Source of the DNA: Hymenobacter baengnokdamensis | GTDB lineage: Bacteria; Bacteroidota; Bacteroidia; Cytophagales; Hymenobacteraceae | Direction: 5' to 3' | Length of the DNA: 64,000 nucleotides | NCBI RefSeq assembly: GCF_008728635.1 | Contig: NZ_CP044285.1 | Span: 2,914,001 to 2,978,000 of the forward strand | In this document: positions 7,684 to 16,779 of the stretch, piece after piece | How the letters are laid out: each line of letters begins with the position of its first letter | Position numbering within the stretch: the stretch's first letter is position 1 | Notes under the pieces: model-generated | What the model was told of the DNA's origin: nothing | Database searches by the model: none | The model's input: only the letters and a program-made list of their open reading frames with translations | Made by a program: the position numbers and the translations under genes

Positions 7684-9165
7684 ATGAAAGCACTAACTCT
7701 CTGGCTCACAGGCCTGACCTTACTGGCTGCCCCGGTAGCTGCCCAAACCACTGCCGAACTGCACGGCCACCTTACTAATACGGGCTCCGAAAAGCTGCTG
7801 CTGACCTGGTGGGGCCAGCCCCTGGCTACCCACGAGCAGCAGCGGGCGGTACACCTCGAGCCGAATGGCGATTTCAGCCTCTCAGTGCCGGTGGCACGCC
7901 CGATGCTGGCCCAGCTTAGCTACGGCGACGAGGAAATTCCGGTTTTTCTGGAGCCGGGTGATGCCCTGGAGCTGCACGGCAACGCCGAAGACCTGGCCGC
8001 TACCGGTAAGTTTGACTCGGCCGACGGTGCAGCGCACCGCCCGGCCGCCGCGGCCAACAACTACTTGCAGGAGCTGAGCCGGCGCTTTCTCAACAACGAC
8101 GATTACCAGGTGTTGCCGGAGAATATAAAGCTGGCCGAAAAAGGGTTCCTCTCTTTTCTGGATTACCGGCGTAGCCATGAGCAGGACTTGTTGAAGCAAA
8201 CCAGCCGGCGCGGCAGGTTTACGCCCGCTTTTGAGGCCTATGCCGAAGCCGATATTACCTATACCTACGCCGAGGACCGCCTCACGTATGCCGACCTGCG
8301 CGAGCAAACCGTAGCCGACCAGCCGCGCCTCGATTTGTCGCCCGGTTACTATGCTTTTCTGCAGGAGCCCGGCCTGCTGCCGGGCAATGAAGAGGCGGTA
8401 GCCAGCGCACACTATCAGGATTTTTTGCTCGACTACGTGCATTATCAGGCGCGGGCCACGGGGCACCAGCCCAGTAGCCCCGACTACTTTCCGACCTGCT
8501 ACCGCTTGGGGGATAACCTTTTGCACGCCGCCGCACGCCCGGTGGTGCTTGGCCGCATCGTGCTCGAAACCATTCGGCAGGGCCACGTAGCTCACGCCCA
8601 GGCCATGCTCACGACCTATGCGACTACGGCCCAGGCCCCGGCCGGCTGGGTGGCGCAGCTGCGTTCCGACCTGGCCGACCACCAGTCGTTTGCTATCGGG
8701 AGCGCAGCTCCGCCCGTGGTTATGCGTACCGTAGATGGCAAAGAGCTTTCTCTGAGTGACTTTCGGGGTAAGCTGGTGTACCTCATGTTCTGGGATAGCC
8801 GCTACCCGGCCGGTCAGCGCGAGCTGCCTTATCTGAAAGAGCTAATGGCTGCCCTGGCCGGCCAGCCCATTGTGGTGCTAATGGCCGCGCTCGATGAGTC
8901 GCCCACCAGCTGGCAGCAAACGGTGGCCTGCGCCAGCCCGGCGCTGGCCGGGACGCAAGCTTACGTACTGTCGTCTGGTAGTAACCAGACTTTGCGCCAG
9001 GCCTATAGCATTGAGCGGCTGCCCGACGCCGTGCTCATTGCCGAAGATGGCACCCTGCTCGACCTGCACCCACGCCATCTGAGCAGCCGCGCGCTGCAAG
9101 ACGACCTGAAGGCCGCCGTGGGCCGGGCCGCCGCCTACCGGGCGGTGGCACTTAATCAATTGTAA
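7684..9165 (+). CDS. Secreted thioredoxin-fold (TlpA/AhpC-like) protein lacking catalytic cysteines
   Basis: 493 residues from the ATG at 7684, chosen because it opens a clear signal peptide (MKALTLWLTGLTLLAAPVAA); the longer frame from 7456 runs into panB. The first 100 residues after the signal resemble the DUF4369-type beta domain often attached to TlpA proteins in this phylum (LLTWWGQPLATHEQQR, PVFLEPGDALEL). The last 150 residues have the thioredoxin layout (GSAAPPVVMRTVDGKELSLS, DFRGKLVYLMFWDS, LPDAVLIAEDGTLL) but the active site is WDSRYPAGQRE, with no CxxC. A redox role is therefore unlikely; binding or scaffold function is inference. Terminators follow at 9227 and 9361. Confidence 0.8.
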   Translation: MKALTLWLTGLTLLAAPVAAQTTAELHGHLTNTGSEKLLLTWWGQPLATHEQQRAVHLEPNGDFSLSVPVARPMLAQLSYGDEEIPVFLEPGDALELHGNAEDLAATGKFDSADGAAHRPAAAANNYLQELSRRFLNNDDYQVLPENIKLAEKGFLSFLDYRRSHEQDLLKQTSRRGRFTPAFEAYAEADITYTYAEDRLTYADLREQTVADQPRLDLSPGYYAFLQEPGLLPGNEEAVASAHYQDFLLDYVHYQARATGHQPSSPDYFPTCYRLGDNLLHAAARPVVLGRIVLETIRQGHVAHAQAMLTTYATTAQAPAGWVAQLRSDLADHQSFAIGSAAPPVVMRTVDGKELSLSDFRGKLVYLMFWDSRYPAGQRELPYLKELMAALAGQPIVVLMAALDESPTSWQQTVACASPALAGTQAYVLSSGSNQTLRQAYSIERLPDAVLIAEDGTLLDLHPRHLSSRALQDDLKAAVGRAAAYRAVALNQL

Positions 9166-9226
9166 TCTCCTCCCAGTAAACCGGGCTAAGCTTAAGTAGG
9201 AAAAATTCTGGTACTGACCTAATCAA

Positions 9227-9262
9227 GTGGAGTATCACCTAGCGTTGATGCTCCACGTTTTT
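9227..9262 (+). terminator. Terminator after the thioredoxin-fold gene
   Basis: GTGGAGTATCA - loop - TGATGCTCCAC followed by GTTTTT on the plus strand, 62 bp past the stop at 9165. Confidence 0.65.
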
Positions 9263-9360
9263 GGCTGTGCCCATTCTGAGGAATTCGCTAATAGATTAAG
9301 CGCACATCTGACCTGCGAGCCGGGTCAGGTGTATAACTTTCCAAACAGCTTGTACTCATC

Positions 9361-9397
9361 AAAAGAGCCAGCTCATCCCTGATGAGCTGGCTCTTTT
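9361..9397. terminator. Bidirectional terminator between convergent genes
   Basis: AAAAGAGCCAGCTCATC - CCT - GATGAGCTGGCTCTTTT is a perfect 17-bp stem with A and T runs at the two ends, so it can act on both strands. It lies 16 bp from the end of the lytic transglycosylase gene on the minus strand. Confidence 0.85.
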
Positions 9398-9412
9398 GAT
9401 ATAATATATTTT

Positions 9413-11245
9413 CTATAGTGTGGGTACCCGCAGCGTTTCGCCTACGCGCAGCGTGGGCGTAGCCCGCTCATTATGAGCCAGCAGCTGGGCCACGGTGCAG
9501 CCATAGCGCCGGGAAATGCTGTAAAAGGTGTCGCCCGTCGCTACGGTATAAGCGCCGCTGGAGACGTTACTGGCCATCGGGCTGGGCTCGGTGGCGGGTG
9601 GGCTCAGGTGCAGCAACTGGCCGGCGCGCAGGGGCGTCGAGGGCGAAAGGTTGTTCCAGGCTGCCAGCTCGGCGGGGCGCATGCCCACGCGCCGGGCCAG
9701 CGCATACAGGGTTTCGCCGGGCGCTACCAGATAAGGGTGGCTGTAGTCGGCGGCCGTCGCCGGCCGCATAGCCGTTGGCGTGGGCAGGCGCGCCATCGCT
9801 GTCGCTGGGGCGGGGCTGGGTAAGCCTTCACTCAGTACGGTCGGGCGCTGGGCAGGCAGCGGCTGCACGGGCGGCCCTGGTACTTCGGTGGGCAGCTCAT
9901 TAATACTTGCCAGCTCCTCGTCGTCGGCCGGGTTGTAGGGCTGGGGCGCGGTGGCTTCCGGCTCGGGAGCGGGCCGTGCTGCCACCGGCCGCGTACCGGG
10001 TACCGCCTGGTACTCAGCGGCAATGGTACGGGGCCGGGCGTGGCTGAGCCACAGCACGAGGCCCGGCCGCACTGCCTCATCAGTAGGCAGGCGATTGAAA
10101 AAGCGCAGCGACCGGCGCAGCACTCCGTAGTGCTGCGCCACGGCGGCCAGCGTCTGGCCGGGAGTTACTACGTGGTAATCTTCTTCGGACGCCTCCTTCT
10201 TTCGCTGAAAAAAGTACGGCTCGCCCGGAATGGGGACCTCGTTGGCACCCAGCTCGTTTACTTTCTGAAAAAAGCTCAGGCTGGCACCGCCGCGCTGGGC
10301 CAGCGCCGCAGCCGATTCGCCGGGCTGGGCCAACAAGGCCTTCAGCCCATTGATGCGCAGATAGGTAGGGGCGGGAAGCGCGGCCGCGGGCAAGGTTGGG
10401 GCCGGACTGACCGCCAGGAGCGGACCGGTGGCCAATGGCACCAGCAGGGTGTACGGACGCCCATCCTGCGGTACGGTGCCCGTCAGCAGCCAGGGGTTGA
10501 GCCGGGCCACGGCGGCCGGGTCGGCCGAGAAGGCCGCGGCTTGCTGGGCCAGGCTCTGGCCAGGGGCAGCGGGCACCTCGCGCCAGGCTACGAAGGGCAC
10601 TGTTTGCTGAGCGCAGGCCGGCTCAAAGGCTACTTTCTGAGCTATAAAATCCAGCAGGTACTGATTGGTCTGGCTGGTGAAAGTCAGCTCGGTAGCGTCG
10701 GCGTCGCCGGGCCGGGTGAAGGGGCGCACGCCGCCCAGGCCCGTATTATAGCTGAGCAGCGCATTGGCCCAGTTGTGGAGCGTGGCATTGTTGCGATTGA
10801 GGTAGCGGGCGGCGGCGCGGGTGCTGGCTATCAGGTGGCGGCGCTCGTCAACGGTGCTGTTCACGGTCAGGCCCAGGCCCAGCGCCGTTTCGCGCTTCAG
10901 CTGCCAGTAGCCAACGGCCCCGTGGGCGCTTTCGGCGTTGCCTTGCAGCGCACTCTCCTGCAGCACGAGGTAGCGGAAATCGGCCGGAATCCCTTCCTCA
11001 GCCAGCACTTGCTCGATAAGCGGAAAAGCCGACTCGGCCAGTGCCACGCGGGCCTCAAACGAGGCGGTGTGGCGGCACAGGCTGTTCACTTTGGCTTGTA
11101 CCAGCTGCCGGGCGTCGGCGTCGAGCGTCAGGTGCAGGCCCGCTACGTCGAGCGTGGCGGGTACTATAGGCGCACTTGTGTCCGGTAGTGCCAGCGCCGG
11201 GCGGCTGGCCAGCCCCAGCAGCAAGACGGGTAAGATTTTTCTCAT
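9413..11245 (-). CDS. MltD-like lytic murein transglycosylase with three LysM domains
   Basis: 610 residues. A signal peptide (1-20) is followed by an SLT/GH23 domain at about 70-200: catalytic Glu98 in VLQESALQ, GAVGYWQLKRETA at 110-122 and ALLSYNTG at 162-169. Residues 280-350 are a Pro/Ala linker with a LysM-like patch. Three clear LysM repeats follow at 357-401 (YHVVTPGQTLAAVA), 504-548 (HPYLVAPGETLYALAR) and 565-608 (AYTVATGDTFYSIS), which bind peptidoglycan glycans. The enzyme cleaves the glycan strand to a 1,6-anhydro end in the periplasm. Alone in its transcription unit; terminator at 9361-9397. Confidence 0.92.
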   Translation of the reverse strand: MRKILPVLLLGLASRPALALPDTSAPIVPATLDVAGLHLTLDADARQLVQAKVNSLCRHTASFEARVALAESAFPLIEQVLAEEGIPADFRYLVLQESALQGNAESAHGAVGYWQLKRETALGLGLTVNSTVDERRHLIASTRAAARYLNRNNATLHNWANALLSYNTGLGGVRPFTRPGDADATELTFTSQTNQYLLDFIAQKVAFEPACAQQTVPFVAWREVPAAPGQSLAQQAAAFSADPAAVARLNPWLLTGTVPQDGRPYTLLVPLATGPLLAVSPAPTLPAAALPAPTYLRINGLKALLAQPGESAAALAQRGGASLSFFQKVNELGANEVPIPGEPYFFQRKKEASEEDYHVVTPGQTLAAVAQHYGVLRRSLRFFNRLPTDEAVRPGLVLWLSHARPRTIAAEYQAVPGTRPVAARPAPEPEATAPQPYNPADDEELASINELPTEVPGPPVQPLPAQRPTVLSEGLPSPAPATAMARLPTPTAMRPATAADYSHPYLVAPGETLYALARRVGMRPAELAAWNNLSPSTPLRAGQLLHLSPPATEPSPMASNVSSGAYTVATGDTFYSISRRYGCTVAQLLAHNERATPTLRVGETLRVPTL

Positions 11246-11388
11246 AACGCAAAGTCAGTCAACGCTCCCTCTCAGCTACCGTTGGCAAGTTAGGGGAAAA
11301 AGTGAGAAGGTGAATGGGAGGCCACCGCAGCTGTAGCAGCCCGCACGGCCTCCTTAACTTCCCTGTTTACGCAAAACCAGCACAACTG

Positions 11389-12657
11389 CTAGTCGCGGGG
11401 CGGGCCGCCGAAGCCGCCGGGTGGGCCGCCCTGGCCGCCTCCGGGCCGCCCCTCGAAGCCACCGCGCCGCCCGCCGCCCCGCTCTTCGGGCGCGGTGGGC
11501 AGGGTGGTCATGTTGGCCGAGCGGATGTTATACGTGAACATCAGCATGAAATACTGCTGGAGCACCGTGGTTTGCACGTCCTCGTAGTACGCCACCGTCA
11601 CGTTGCGCTGAATGGCGCGGTTCTGCTTGAGAATATCGAAGGCGTAGAGCTTGATTTCGCCGCGCTGACCGGGAAAAAGCTTCTTGCCAATCGAGGCATT
11701 CCAGAGCACGTAGTTCTGGTTGTAGGCGCTGCTCAGGCCCCGGTAGAGCTGGTGGGCCACATCGGTCTGAAACGTAATGCCCGGCCCTACTATCCAGGTG
11801 AATTTCAGGCGGGTAAGCTGGCTGAAATACGCGTTGTCGAGCTGGTGGCTGAGCGTATTGCGTACGTAGCTCTGGGTCGAGTTCGACGAGAGCGTAAAGT
11901 CCAGCTTCTCGCTCACGTTGCTGCTCAGGGTCAGGCCGCCGGTCAGAGCCGGGGTGCGGGCGTAGTTGAGGGCGTTGTTGACCAGGCCGGGGTTCTGGCT
12001 GAAGCTGGCCCCCAGGCTCACGTTGTAGTTCGACTTGATGACGGCCAGCGGGTGGCCGTAGTTGGCCAGCGTGCGCACCGTGTATTCCTGCTGCAGGTTG
12101 GTCGATTGCGTGAGCTGCGCGCCGGCCGGCAGGTGCACGGCGATGGACTGGTCCGAAAAAATCGGCCGCACCGTGGTGTCGCGGCTGGCCACCAGGGTAT
12201 TGTTCGAGATGGGGTTCTGGGTGTAGGTGCCCGCGAGCAACGCAAAAAAGTTGCCGGCCCGGTTGGCTTTGGCGGCCGTGTAGCGGGCCACGAAGTTGTG
12301 GGCGTACTCCTGCCGCAGCGAGGGGTTGCCGATAGTCAGCTGCAGGGGGTTGGAGTTATTCACCACCGCTTGCAGCTGGCTCAGGCTCGGCGGATTGGTG
12401 CTGGTGCGGTAAAACAGGCGCAGGTTGTGCTCGCGGTCGGGGCGCCACATCAGGTTGGCCTGGGGCAGCACGTTCCAGAAAGTGTAGTCGACCGGGCCAG
12501 GACGGGGAAAGGTCTGGTCGCCCTGCAGCCGCGCCACCTGGGCGCTGGCGCCCACCGAGGCTTGCAGCTTGCGCGTGTTGTAGCGGTAGCTCAGGCCGCC
12601 GCCCTGGGTAAGATAGTAATTATTGAATACGTTGCTCAGCGCCGAGTCGAGGCGGGG
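11389..12657 (-). pseudogene. Outer-membrane beta-barrel protein, C-terminal part after frameshift
   Basis: The frame 11389-12657 has no good start of its own (only an internal GTG at 12555). Read upstream it gives DPRLDSALSNVFNNYYLTQG, which continues the N-terminal gene exactly where that one goes out of frame. It encodes about 420 residues of alternating aromatic beta strands (NLRLFYRTSTNPPSLSQLQ, NFVARYTAAKANRAGNFFA, FTLSSNSTQSYVRN) and ends in a Gly/Arg/Pro-rich tail (GGGRRGGFEGRPGGGQGG). This is the barrel of an OMP_b-brl_3/TonB-dependent receptor-like protein. The frames join if one C is added to the run at 12654-12658. Confidence 0.8.
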
Positions 12658-14330
12658 GTCAGGTACTGAGTATCGCCGAGGGCGTAGTCGTTGGTGAGCT
12701 TGCGGGAGTTGTTGGGCGCGTAGCTCAGCGAATAATTGGCTTGCAGCTGCGCGTGCCGGCCCACCGGCTCGGTGTAAGCCAGGTTGCCGGCCACGGTACC
12801 GCTGTGCTGGGTCAGGTCCGACTTCTGATTGAGGTTGGCGTTGGAACTGCCGACGTTAGTGGTTTGCAGCGTGGTCGTGCCCGTGCGGCCGTTGTACGCG
12901 CCATTGACGCTCAGCGAGAGCGTGCGGCCGGCGCGGCGGCCCAGGCGGCGGCGCAGCAGCACGTCGCCGCCGGGGTTGCTGGCCTGGTTGTTCGACTGGT
13001 AGAGCGTGTTAATCTGGCTCTGGGTGGTGCCGGCGCGGGCCGTAATGCCGGTCAGGGTCTGGTTGGCGTCGTTTCGCTGCCACGAAATCCGGGGCCGGAA
13101 CAGCACCGACGTCATGGAATCGATTTTCTGGTCGAGCCGGAAATTAGCGCGGTGGTTGGTATTGGTGCTGCCCGAGAGCGAGGTCGCGCTGTACGTCGTG
13201 CTGCTCTGCGCCGGCAGCACGTACTGTCGAAACGTGCTGCTATTGAGAGTATTAGTGGAATTATTGAAGAAATAGCTACCCGTCAGCTCGGTCTTTTTAT
13301 TCCAGGTATTCGAGTAGTTGGCCCCCGCCGCGTTGGTTTGGCTGATGCCGCCGCTCTGATTCACCAGAAAGTCGCCGGGGTTGGCGCCCGACCCGCCGCC
13401 CCCGCCCCCGCCGCCCCGGTTGCCGCCGGGCGCCGAGTTGCCGATAACGCCCAGCAGGTCGTCGGTGCCGAAGTTCTGCTGGTTCACGTTGTTGCTCTGG
13501 GCCAGCACCGTCATGCGCCGGTCGCCGTGAAAGTCGTTGAGGTTCAGGCTGGCCTGGTAGCGCCCGACCTGGCTGCTGGTGGGCGAGTTGCCCTCGCCCG
13601 CGCCCACCACGGCCCGCCCAAACTGCCCGTTGCGAAACGAGGGCTTGGTAATAATGTTGAGCGTTTTCTGGGTATTGCCGTCGTTGAAGCCCGAAAAGCG
13701 GCTCTGCTCGCTTTGCTGGTCGAAAATCTCCACCCGGTCGATGGCCTCGGCGGGCAGGTTTTTGAGCACGGCGTCGGGGTCGGTGCCGAAGAAGGGCTTG
13801 CCATCGACGAGTACCTGCTGCACCTGCTCGCCCTGGGCCTGGGTCTTGCCCGTGGCATCGACCGTGATGCCCGGCATCTTGGTGATGAGGTCGCCGGCCG
13901 TGGCATCCTGGTTGACCTTAAACGCCTTGGCGTTGAGGCTGGTCGTGTCGCCGTGCTGCACGGCCTGCACCGCCTGGCCGGTCACTACCACCGTTTTCAG
14001 GGCCACGCCGCCCGCCTGCATCGCCACCGTGCCCAGCGCGATGGGCGCGCCGCCGGCCGGCACCGTCAGCGGCTGGCGCTGGTCGCGGTAGCCGATAAAC
14101 GAGGCCAGAAACACGTAGCGCCCCGGCGCCACGCCCGTTATCTCAAAGCTGCCATCGGCCGCCACCGCCGAGCCGGTGCGCACCGAGTCGGGCAGGTGAA
14201 TGAGCACCGCGTTGGCCCCGATGAGCGGGCTCTGGTCTTTGCCATCGAGCACTTTACCGCGCACAATGCTTTGGGCAGAAGCGCTGAAAGCCAGCAGCCA
14301 GGCCAGGCCGGCGAAGAGTAGAAAGCGCAT
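12636..14330 (-). pseudogene. Outer-membrane beta-barrel protein, N-terminal part before frameshift
   Basis: 564 residues from the ATG at 14330 (the frame is open to 14357, but MRFLLFAGLAWLLAFSASAQ is a clear signal peptide). Residues 22-110 form a carboxypeptidase-regulatory-like domain (VRGKVLDGKDQSPLIGANAV, GRYVFLASFIGYRDQRQPL); residues 125-230 are a plug-like domain (GDLITKMPGITVDATGKTQ, VQQVLVDGKPFFGTDPDAVL, LPAEAIDRVEIFDQQSEQSR); beta-barrel strands follow. The frame ends at 12636 with the off-frame residues ASTRR. Together with the part at 11389-12657 it would make a protein of about 980 residues, normal for this family. No SusD or TonB gene lies beside it. Confidence 0.85.
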
Positions 14331-14349
14331 AGGGCTACGGGTTTTTACA

Positions 14350-14383
14350 TTTGCCATTGCCGCGCTGCGCCCGCAATGACAAA
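14350..14383. repeat. Short palindrome of the GTCATTGCGNGCG type
   Basis: TTTGCCATTGC - CGCGCTGCGC - CCGCAATGACAAA is an imperfect dyad. The sequence (TCATTGCGGGCGCAGCG on the minus strand) resembles a small intergenic repeat scattered in many bacterial genomes. It sits between the barrel gene and the O-methyltransferase. Only one copy is in the window. Confidence 0.5.
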
Positions 14384-14389
14384 CAGATG

Positions 14390-15034
14390 TTAAGTTTTGC
14401 GCAGCAGCAGCAGGCCGTCGCGCACGGGCAGCAGCAGCGGCACCACGCGCGGGTCGTGCCGCACCTGCGCATTAAAGGCACGTACGGCGCGGGTATCGTG
14501 GTCGTTGGCTTTGAGTGGATAATCGGCCAGGGCCTTGCCGCCCCACAGCACATTGTCCACGATAAGTAGTCCGCCCGGCCGCACCTGGTTGACAACCAGC
14601 TCAAAGTACCGGCTATTATGCAGCTTGTCGGCATCAATAAAGACCAAGTCCCACACTTCGCCGACCAGGCCCGCCAAAACATCGGCCGCATCGCCAATGT
14701 GCAGCTGCACGCGCCCGGTAAGCCCCGCCGCCGCTATGTAGCGCCGGATGCGGCTTTCGCGCTCAGGATTAATCTCAATGGTATGTAGCTGGCCATCAGT
14801 AGGTAAGCCTTCTGCCAGGCACAGCGTCGCGTAGCCCGTAAAGGTGCCGATTTCGAGCACCCGCCTTGGCTTTAGCAGGTGCGCAAGCATACTTAGCAGC
14901 CGGCCCTGCCAGTGGCCGGTAGCCATGCGCGGCATCAGCAATTGCAAGTGGGTTTCGCGCCAGAGCGCGTGCAGCAGCGGCGGCTCGGGCTCGGAATGGG
15001 TGTTGGCGTAGGCCTGAATAGCGTCGTCGGTCAT
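14390..15034 (-). CDS. Class I SAM-dependent O-methyltransferase
   Basis: 214 residues with the caffeoyl-CoA O-methyltransferase-like layout: motif I VLEIGTFTGYATLCLAEGL, the acidic end of strand 2 in HTIEINPE, GDAADVLAGL, and the metal and catalytic region LVFIDADKLHNSRYFEL then GGLLIVDNVLWGGKA. The Asp of FIDADK and the Asp-Asn of VDNV are the usual divalent-metal ligands. It methylates a small hydroxylated compound; the substrate cannot be deduced. The start is 3 bp after the stop of the SRA-domain gene, so it is the last gene of a four-gene minus-strand cluster. Confidence 0.9.
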   Translation of the reverse strand: MTDDAIQAYANTHSEPEPPLLHALWRETHLQLLMPRMATGHWQGRLLSMLAHLLKPRRVLEIGTFTGYATLCLAEGLPTDGQLHTIEINPERESRIRRYIAAAGLTGRVQLHIGDAADVLAGLVGEVWDLVFIDADKLHNSRYFELVVNQVRPGGLLIVDNVLWGGKALADYPLKANDHDTRAVRAFNAQVRHDPRVVPLLLPVRDGLLLLRKT

Positions 15035-15037
15035 GGC

Positions 15038-15499
15038 TTAATTTGTCTTTGCACGCCACGGCTCCAGCCGGAAGCGGTACACCCCAAAGCCGGATTTACC
15101 CGTTATATATTCTAAATTTACTATATAAAACAGGCCTTCGTAGCGAAACTGCCAGGCTGCCGGAGCCGCGTCGATACGCCGAAAAACCCGAATGGGCCGG
15201 CCGGTTTCCTGGCTGCGCGTCAGCGCCCGGTTGCGGTGGTTGAGGTCCTGGTGGGCTACCTGCCGGCCGGTCTGGCCATCGCGGCTGCCATAGCCGGCAT
15301 ACCAGAAGTAGTCGTCGTGGATTTCATCATCCTCGTACTGGTCGGCCAGAATAAGGCTCTCGGCCCCGTGCGCGCTGGTGGCGCACACGCCGGCCCGCGG
15401 CGGTCGGTGCTGCCCGCGCAACGACAAGTCGAGGCGCGAAGCGAATAAGTCGCCTGGGCGCGCCGTACCAACGTGGCCGAAAGTTGGAGTAGCCCCCAT
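15038..15499 (-). CDS. Stand-alone YDG/SRA-domain protein
   Basis: 153 residues that are entirely one SRA (SET- and RING-associated, YDG) domain: FGHVGTARPGDLFASRLDLS, then HRPPRAGVCAT, ESLILADQYEDDEIHDDYFW with YAGYGSRDG, DQ-like AHQDLNHRNRALTRSQETG, PIRVFRRID, and the YDG-equivalent FRYEGLFYIVNLE ending GKSGFGVYRFRLEP. SRA domains flip out and bind modified cytosine (5mC/5hmC). In bacteria they are usually fused to a nuclease such as HNH; no nuclease domain is present here or next door. It lies 2 bp after the M16 peptidase stop. Family call firm, biological role unknown. Confidence 0.85.
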   Translation of the reverse strand: MGATPTFGHVGTARPGDLFASRLDLSLRGQHRPPRAGVCATSAHGAESLILADQYEDDEIHDDYFWYAGYGSRDGQTGRQVAHQDLNHRNRALTRSQETGRPIRVFRRIDAAPAAWQFRYEGLFYIVNLEYITGKSGFGVYRFRLEPWRAKTN

Positions 15500-15501
15500 C
15501 G

Positions 15502-16740
15502 CTACTTTTCTTCCGGCACGTACTGCAAAATGCTCAGGTTGTCTTCGGCCAGCACTTCGTTGGCCAGCTCACGCAGCTCGGTGGAGGAGACGCGCTCGAT
15601 ACGCTCGAAAATCTCGCTCAGCGGCTCTACGCGGCCCAGGTCGAGGGTACTTTTGCCCAGCAGCTGCATCAGGCCCGAGTTGCTTTCCTCACTCATGGCG
15701 AGCTGGCCCATGAGTTGGTTTTTGGCGACGTGCAGCTGGCTGGTGGTCAGTTCTTTGTCGCGCAATAGCTTGAGTTCTTTCTGCACCAGGCCCAGGGTAC
15801 GGCTGAGCTGTTTGGCCTCGGTGCCAAAGTAAATGCCAAATAAGCCCGTGTCGGTGTAGGGCGAATAGCTGCTGTCGATAGTATAGACCAAGCCATATTT
15901 TTCGCGCACGGCCAGGTTGAGGCGCGAGTTCATGCCGGGGCCACCCAGGATATTGTTGAGCATAAAAAACGGCACCCGGCGCTCGTCGGTGAGCGGGTAG
16001 GCGGGGCCGCCCACCAGGCAGTGCGCCTGCGAGATGGGCCGCTGCTCGGTGCGGTCGTGGCGCACGTAGCCCGCAAAGGGCAGGCGCGCCCGCGGCCCCA
16101 GCCGCGCCGGAATAGGGGCCAGAAACCGGTCGGCCAGCCGCTTTACTTCTTTAAACGACAGGTTGCTTACCGAGCTGAATACCAGCCGGTCGGTGCGCAC
16201 GTTCTCGTCGTAGAACTTGTGAAAATCAGCGGTCTGAAAGCCGCTCACACTCTCCCGGGTACCCAGAATATTGATGCCCAGCGGGTGCTGCCCGTAGATA
16301 ACGGCGTCGAAGTCGTCGATAATGGCATCTTCGGGCGCATCCTGGTACATGCTCATCTCCTCCAGAATCACGCCGCGCTCTTTCTCTACTTCCTTTTCGG
16401 GAAATATCGAGTTGAACGTCAGGTCGGTAAGTAATTCAAAGGCGCGCTCAAAATGGGTGCTGAGCAGCGTGGCGTAGAAGCAGATTTTCTCCTTGGTGGT
16501 GTAGGCATTCAGCTCGCCGCCCACCGTTTCGAGGCGGTTGAGGATGTGAAACGACTTGCGCTTGTGCGTGCCCTTGAAGGCCATGTGCTCCCAGAAATGC
16601 GCCAGGCCCTGCTGGTGCGTTTGCTCATCGCGCGAGCCGATATCGAGCAAAAAGCCGCAGTGCGCAATTTTGGTGTGTGGTACTTCCTTGTGCAAGAGGC
16701 GAATGCCGTTGGGATATTCGAATTGATGGTAATCAGACAT
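15502..16740 (-). CDS. M16 family zinc metallopeptidase
   Basis: 412 residues. The inverted zinc motif HxxEH is at 48-52 (HFWEH) with GTHKRKS after it, and the distal Glu lies in KEVEKERGVILEEMSMYQDA about 75 residues on. The C-terminal half contains the structural M16C domain (GGPGMNSRLNLAVREKYGLVY, the usual R/Y pair region). No signal peptide, so it is probably cytoplasmic or exported by another route. It degrades peptides. The M1 peptidase gene lies 112 bp upstream across a family A palindrome; the SRA gene follows by 2 bp. Confidence 0.93.
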   Translation of the reverse strand: MSDYHQFEYPNGIRLLHKEVPHTKIAHCGFLLDIGSRDEQTHQQGLAHFWEHMAFKGTHKRKSFHILNRLETVGGELNAYTTKEKICFYATLLSTHFERAFELLTDLTFNSIFPEKEVEKERGVILEEMSMYQDAPEDAIIDDFDAVIYGQHPLGINILGTRESVSGFQTADFHKFYDENVRTDRLVFSSVSNLSFKEVKRLADRFLAPIPARLGPRARLPFAGYVRHDRTEQRPISQAHCLVGGPAYPLTDERRVPFFMLNNILGGPGMNSRLNLAVREKYGLVYTIDSSYSPYTDTGLFGIYFGTEAKQLSRTLGLVQKELKLLRDKELTTSQLHVAKNQLMGQLAMSEESNSGLMQLLGKSTLDLGRVEPLSEIFERIERVSSTELRELANEVLAEDNLSILQYVPEEK

Positions 16741-16779
16741 TGTAGCTAGTAACCGACGAAAGCAGCAAAGTTCGCGCCC

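Noticed and set aside
12741..14321. Long plus-strand open frame opposite the outer-membrane gene (526 codons), and similar ones at 11314-12669 and 40817-42256 (minus)
   Set aside because: These are antisense shadows in GC-rich coding DNA: low-complexity Val/Ala/Gly/Arg/His sequence, no recognisable domain, and the opposite strand codes for clear families.
15256..15471. Alternative minus-strand frame overlapping the SRA gene
   Set aside because: Its product is Arg/Ala/Ser-rich without domain features, whereas the overlapping frame gives a complete SRA domain.
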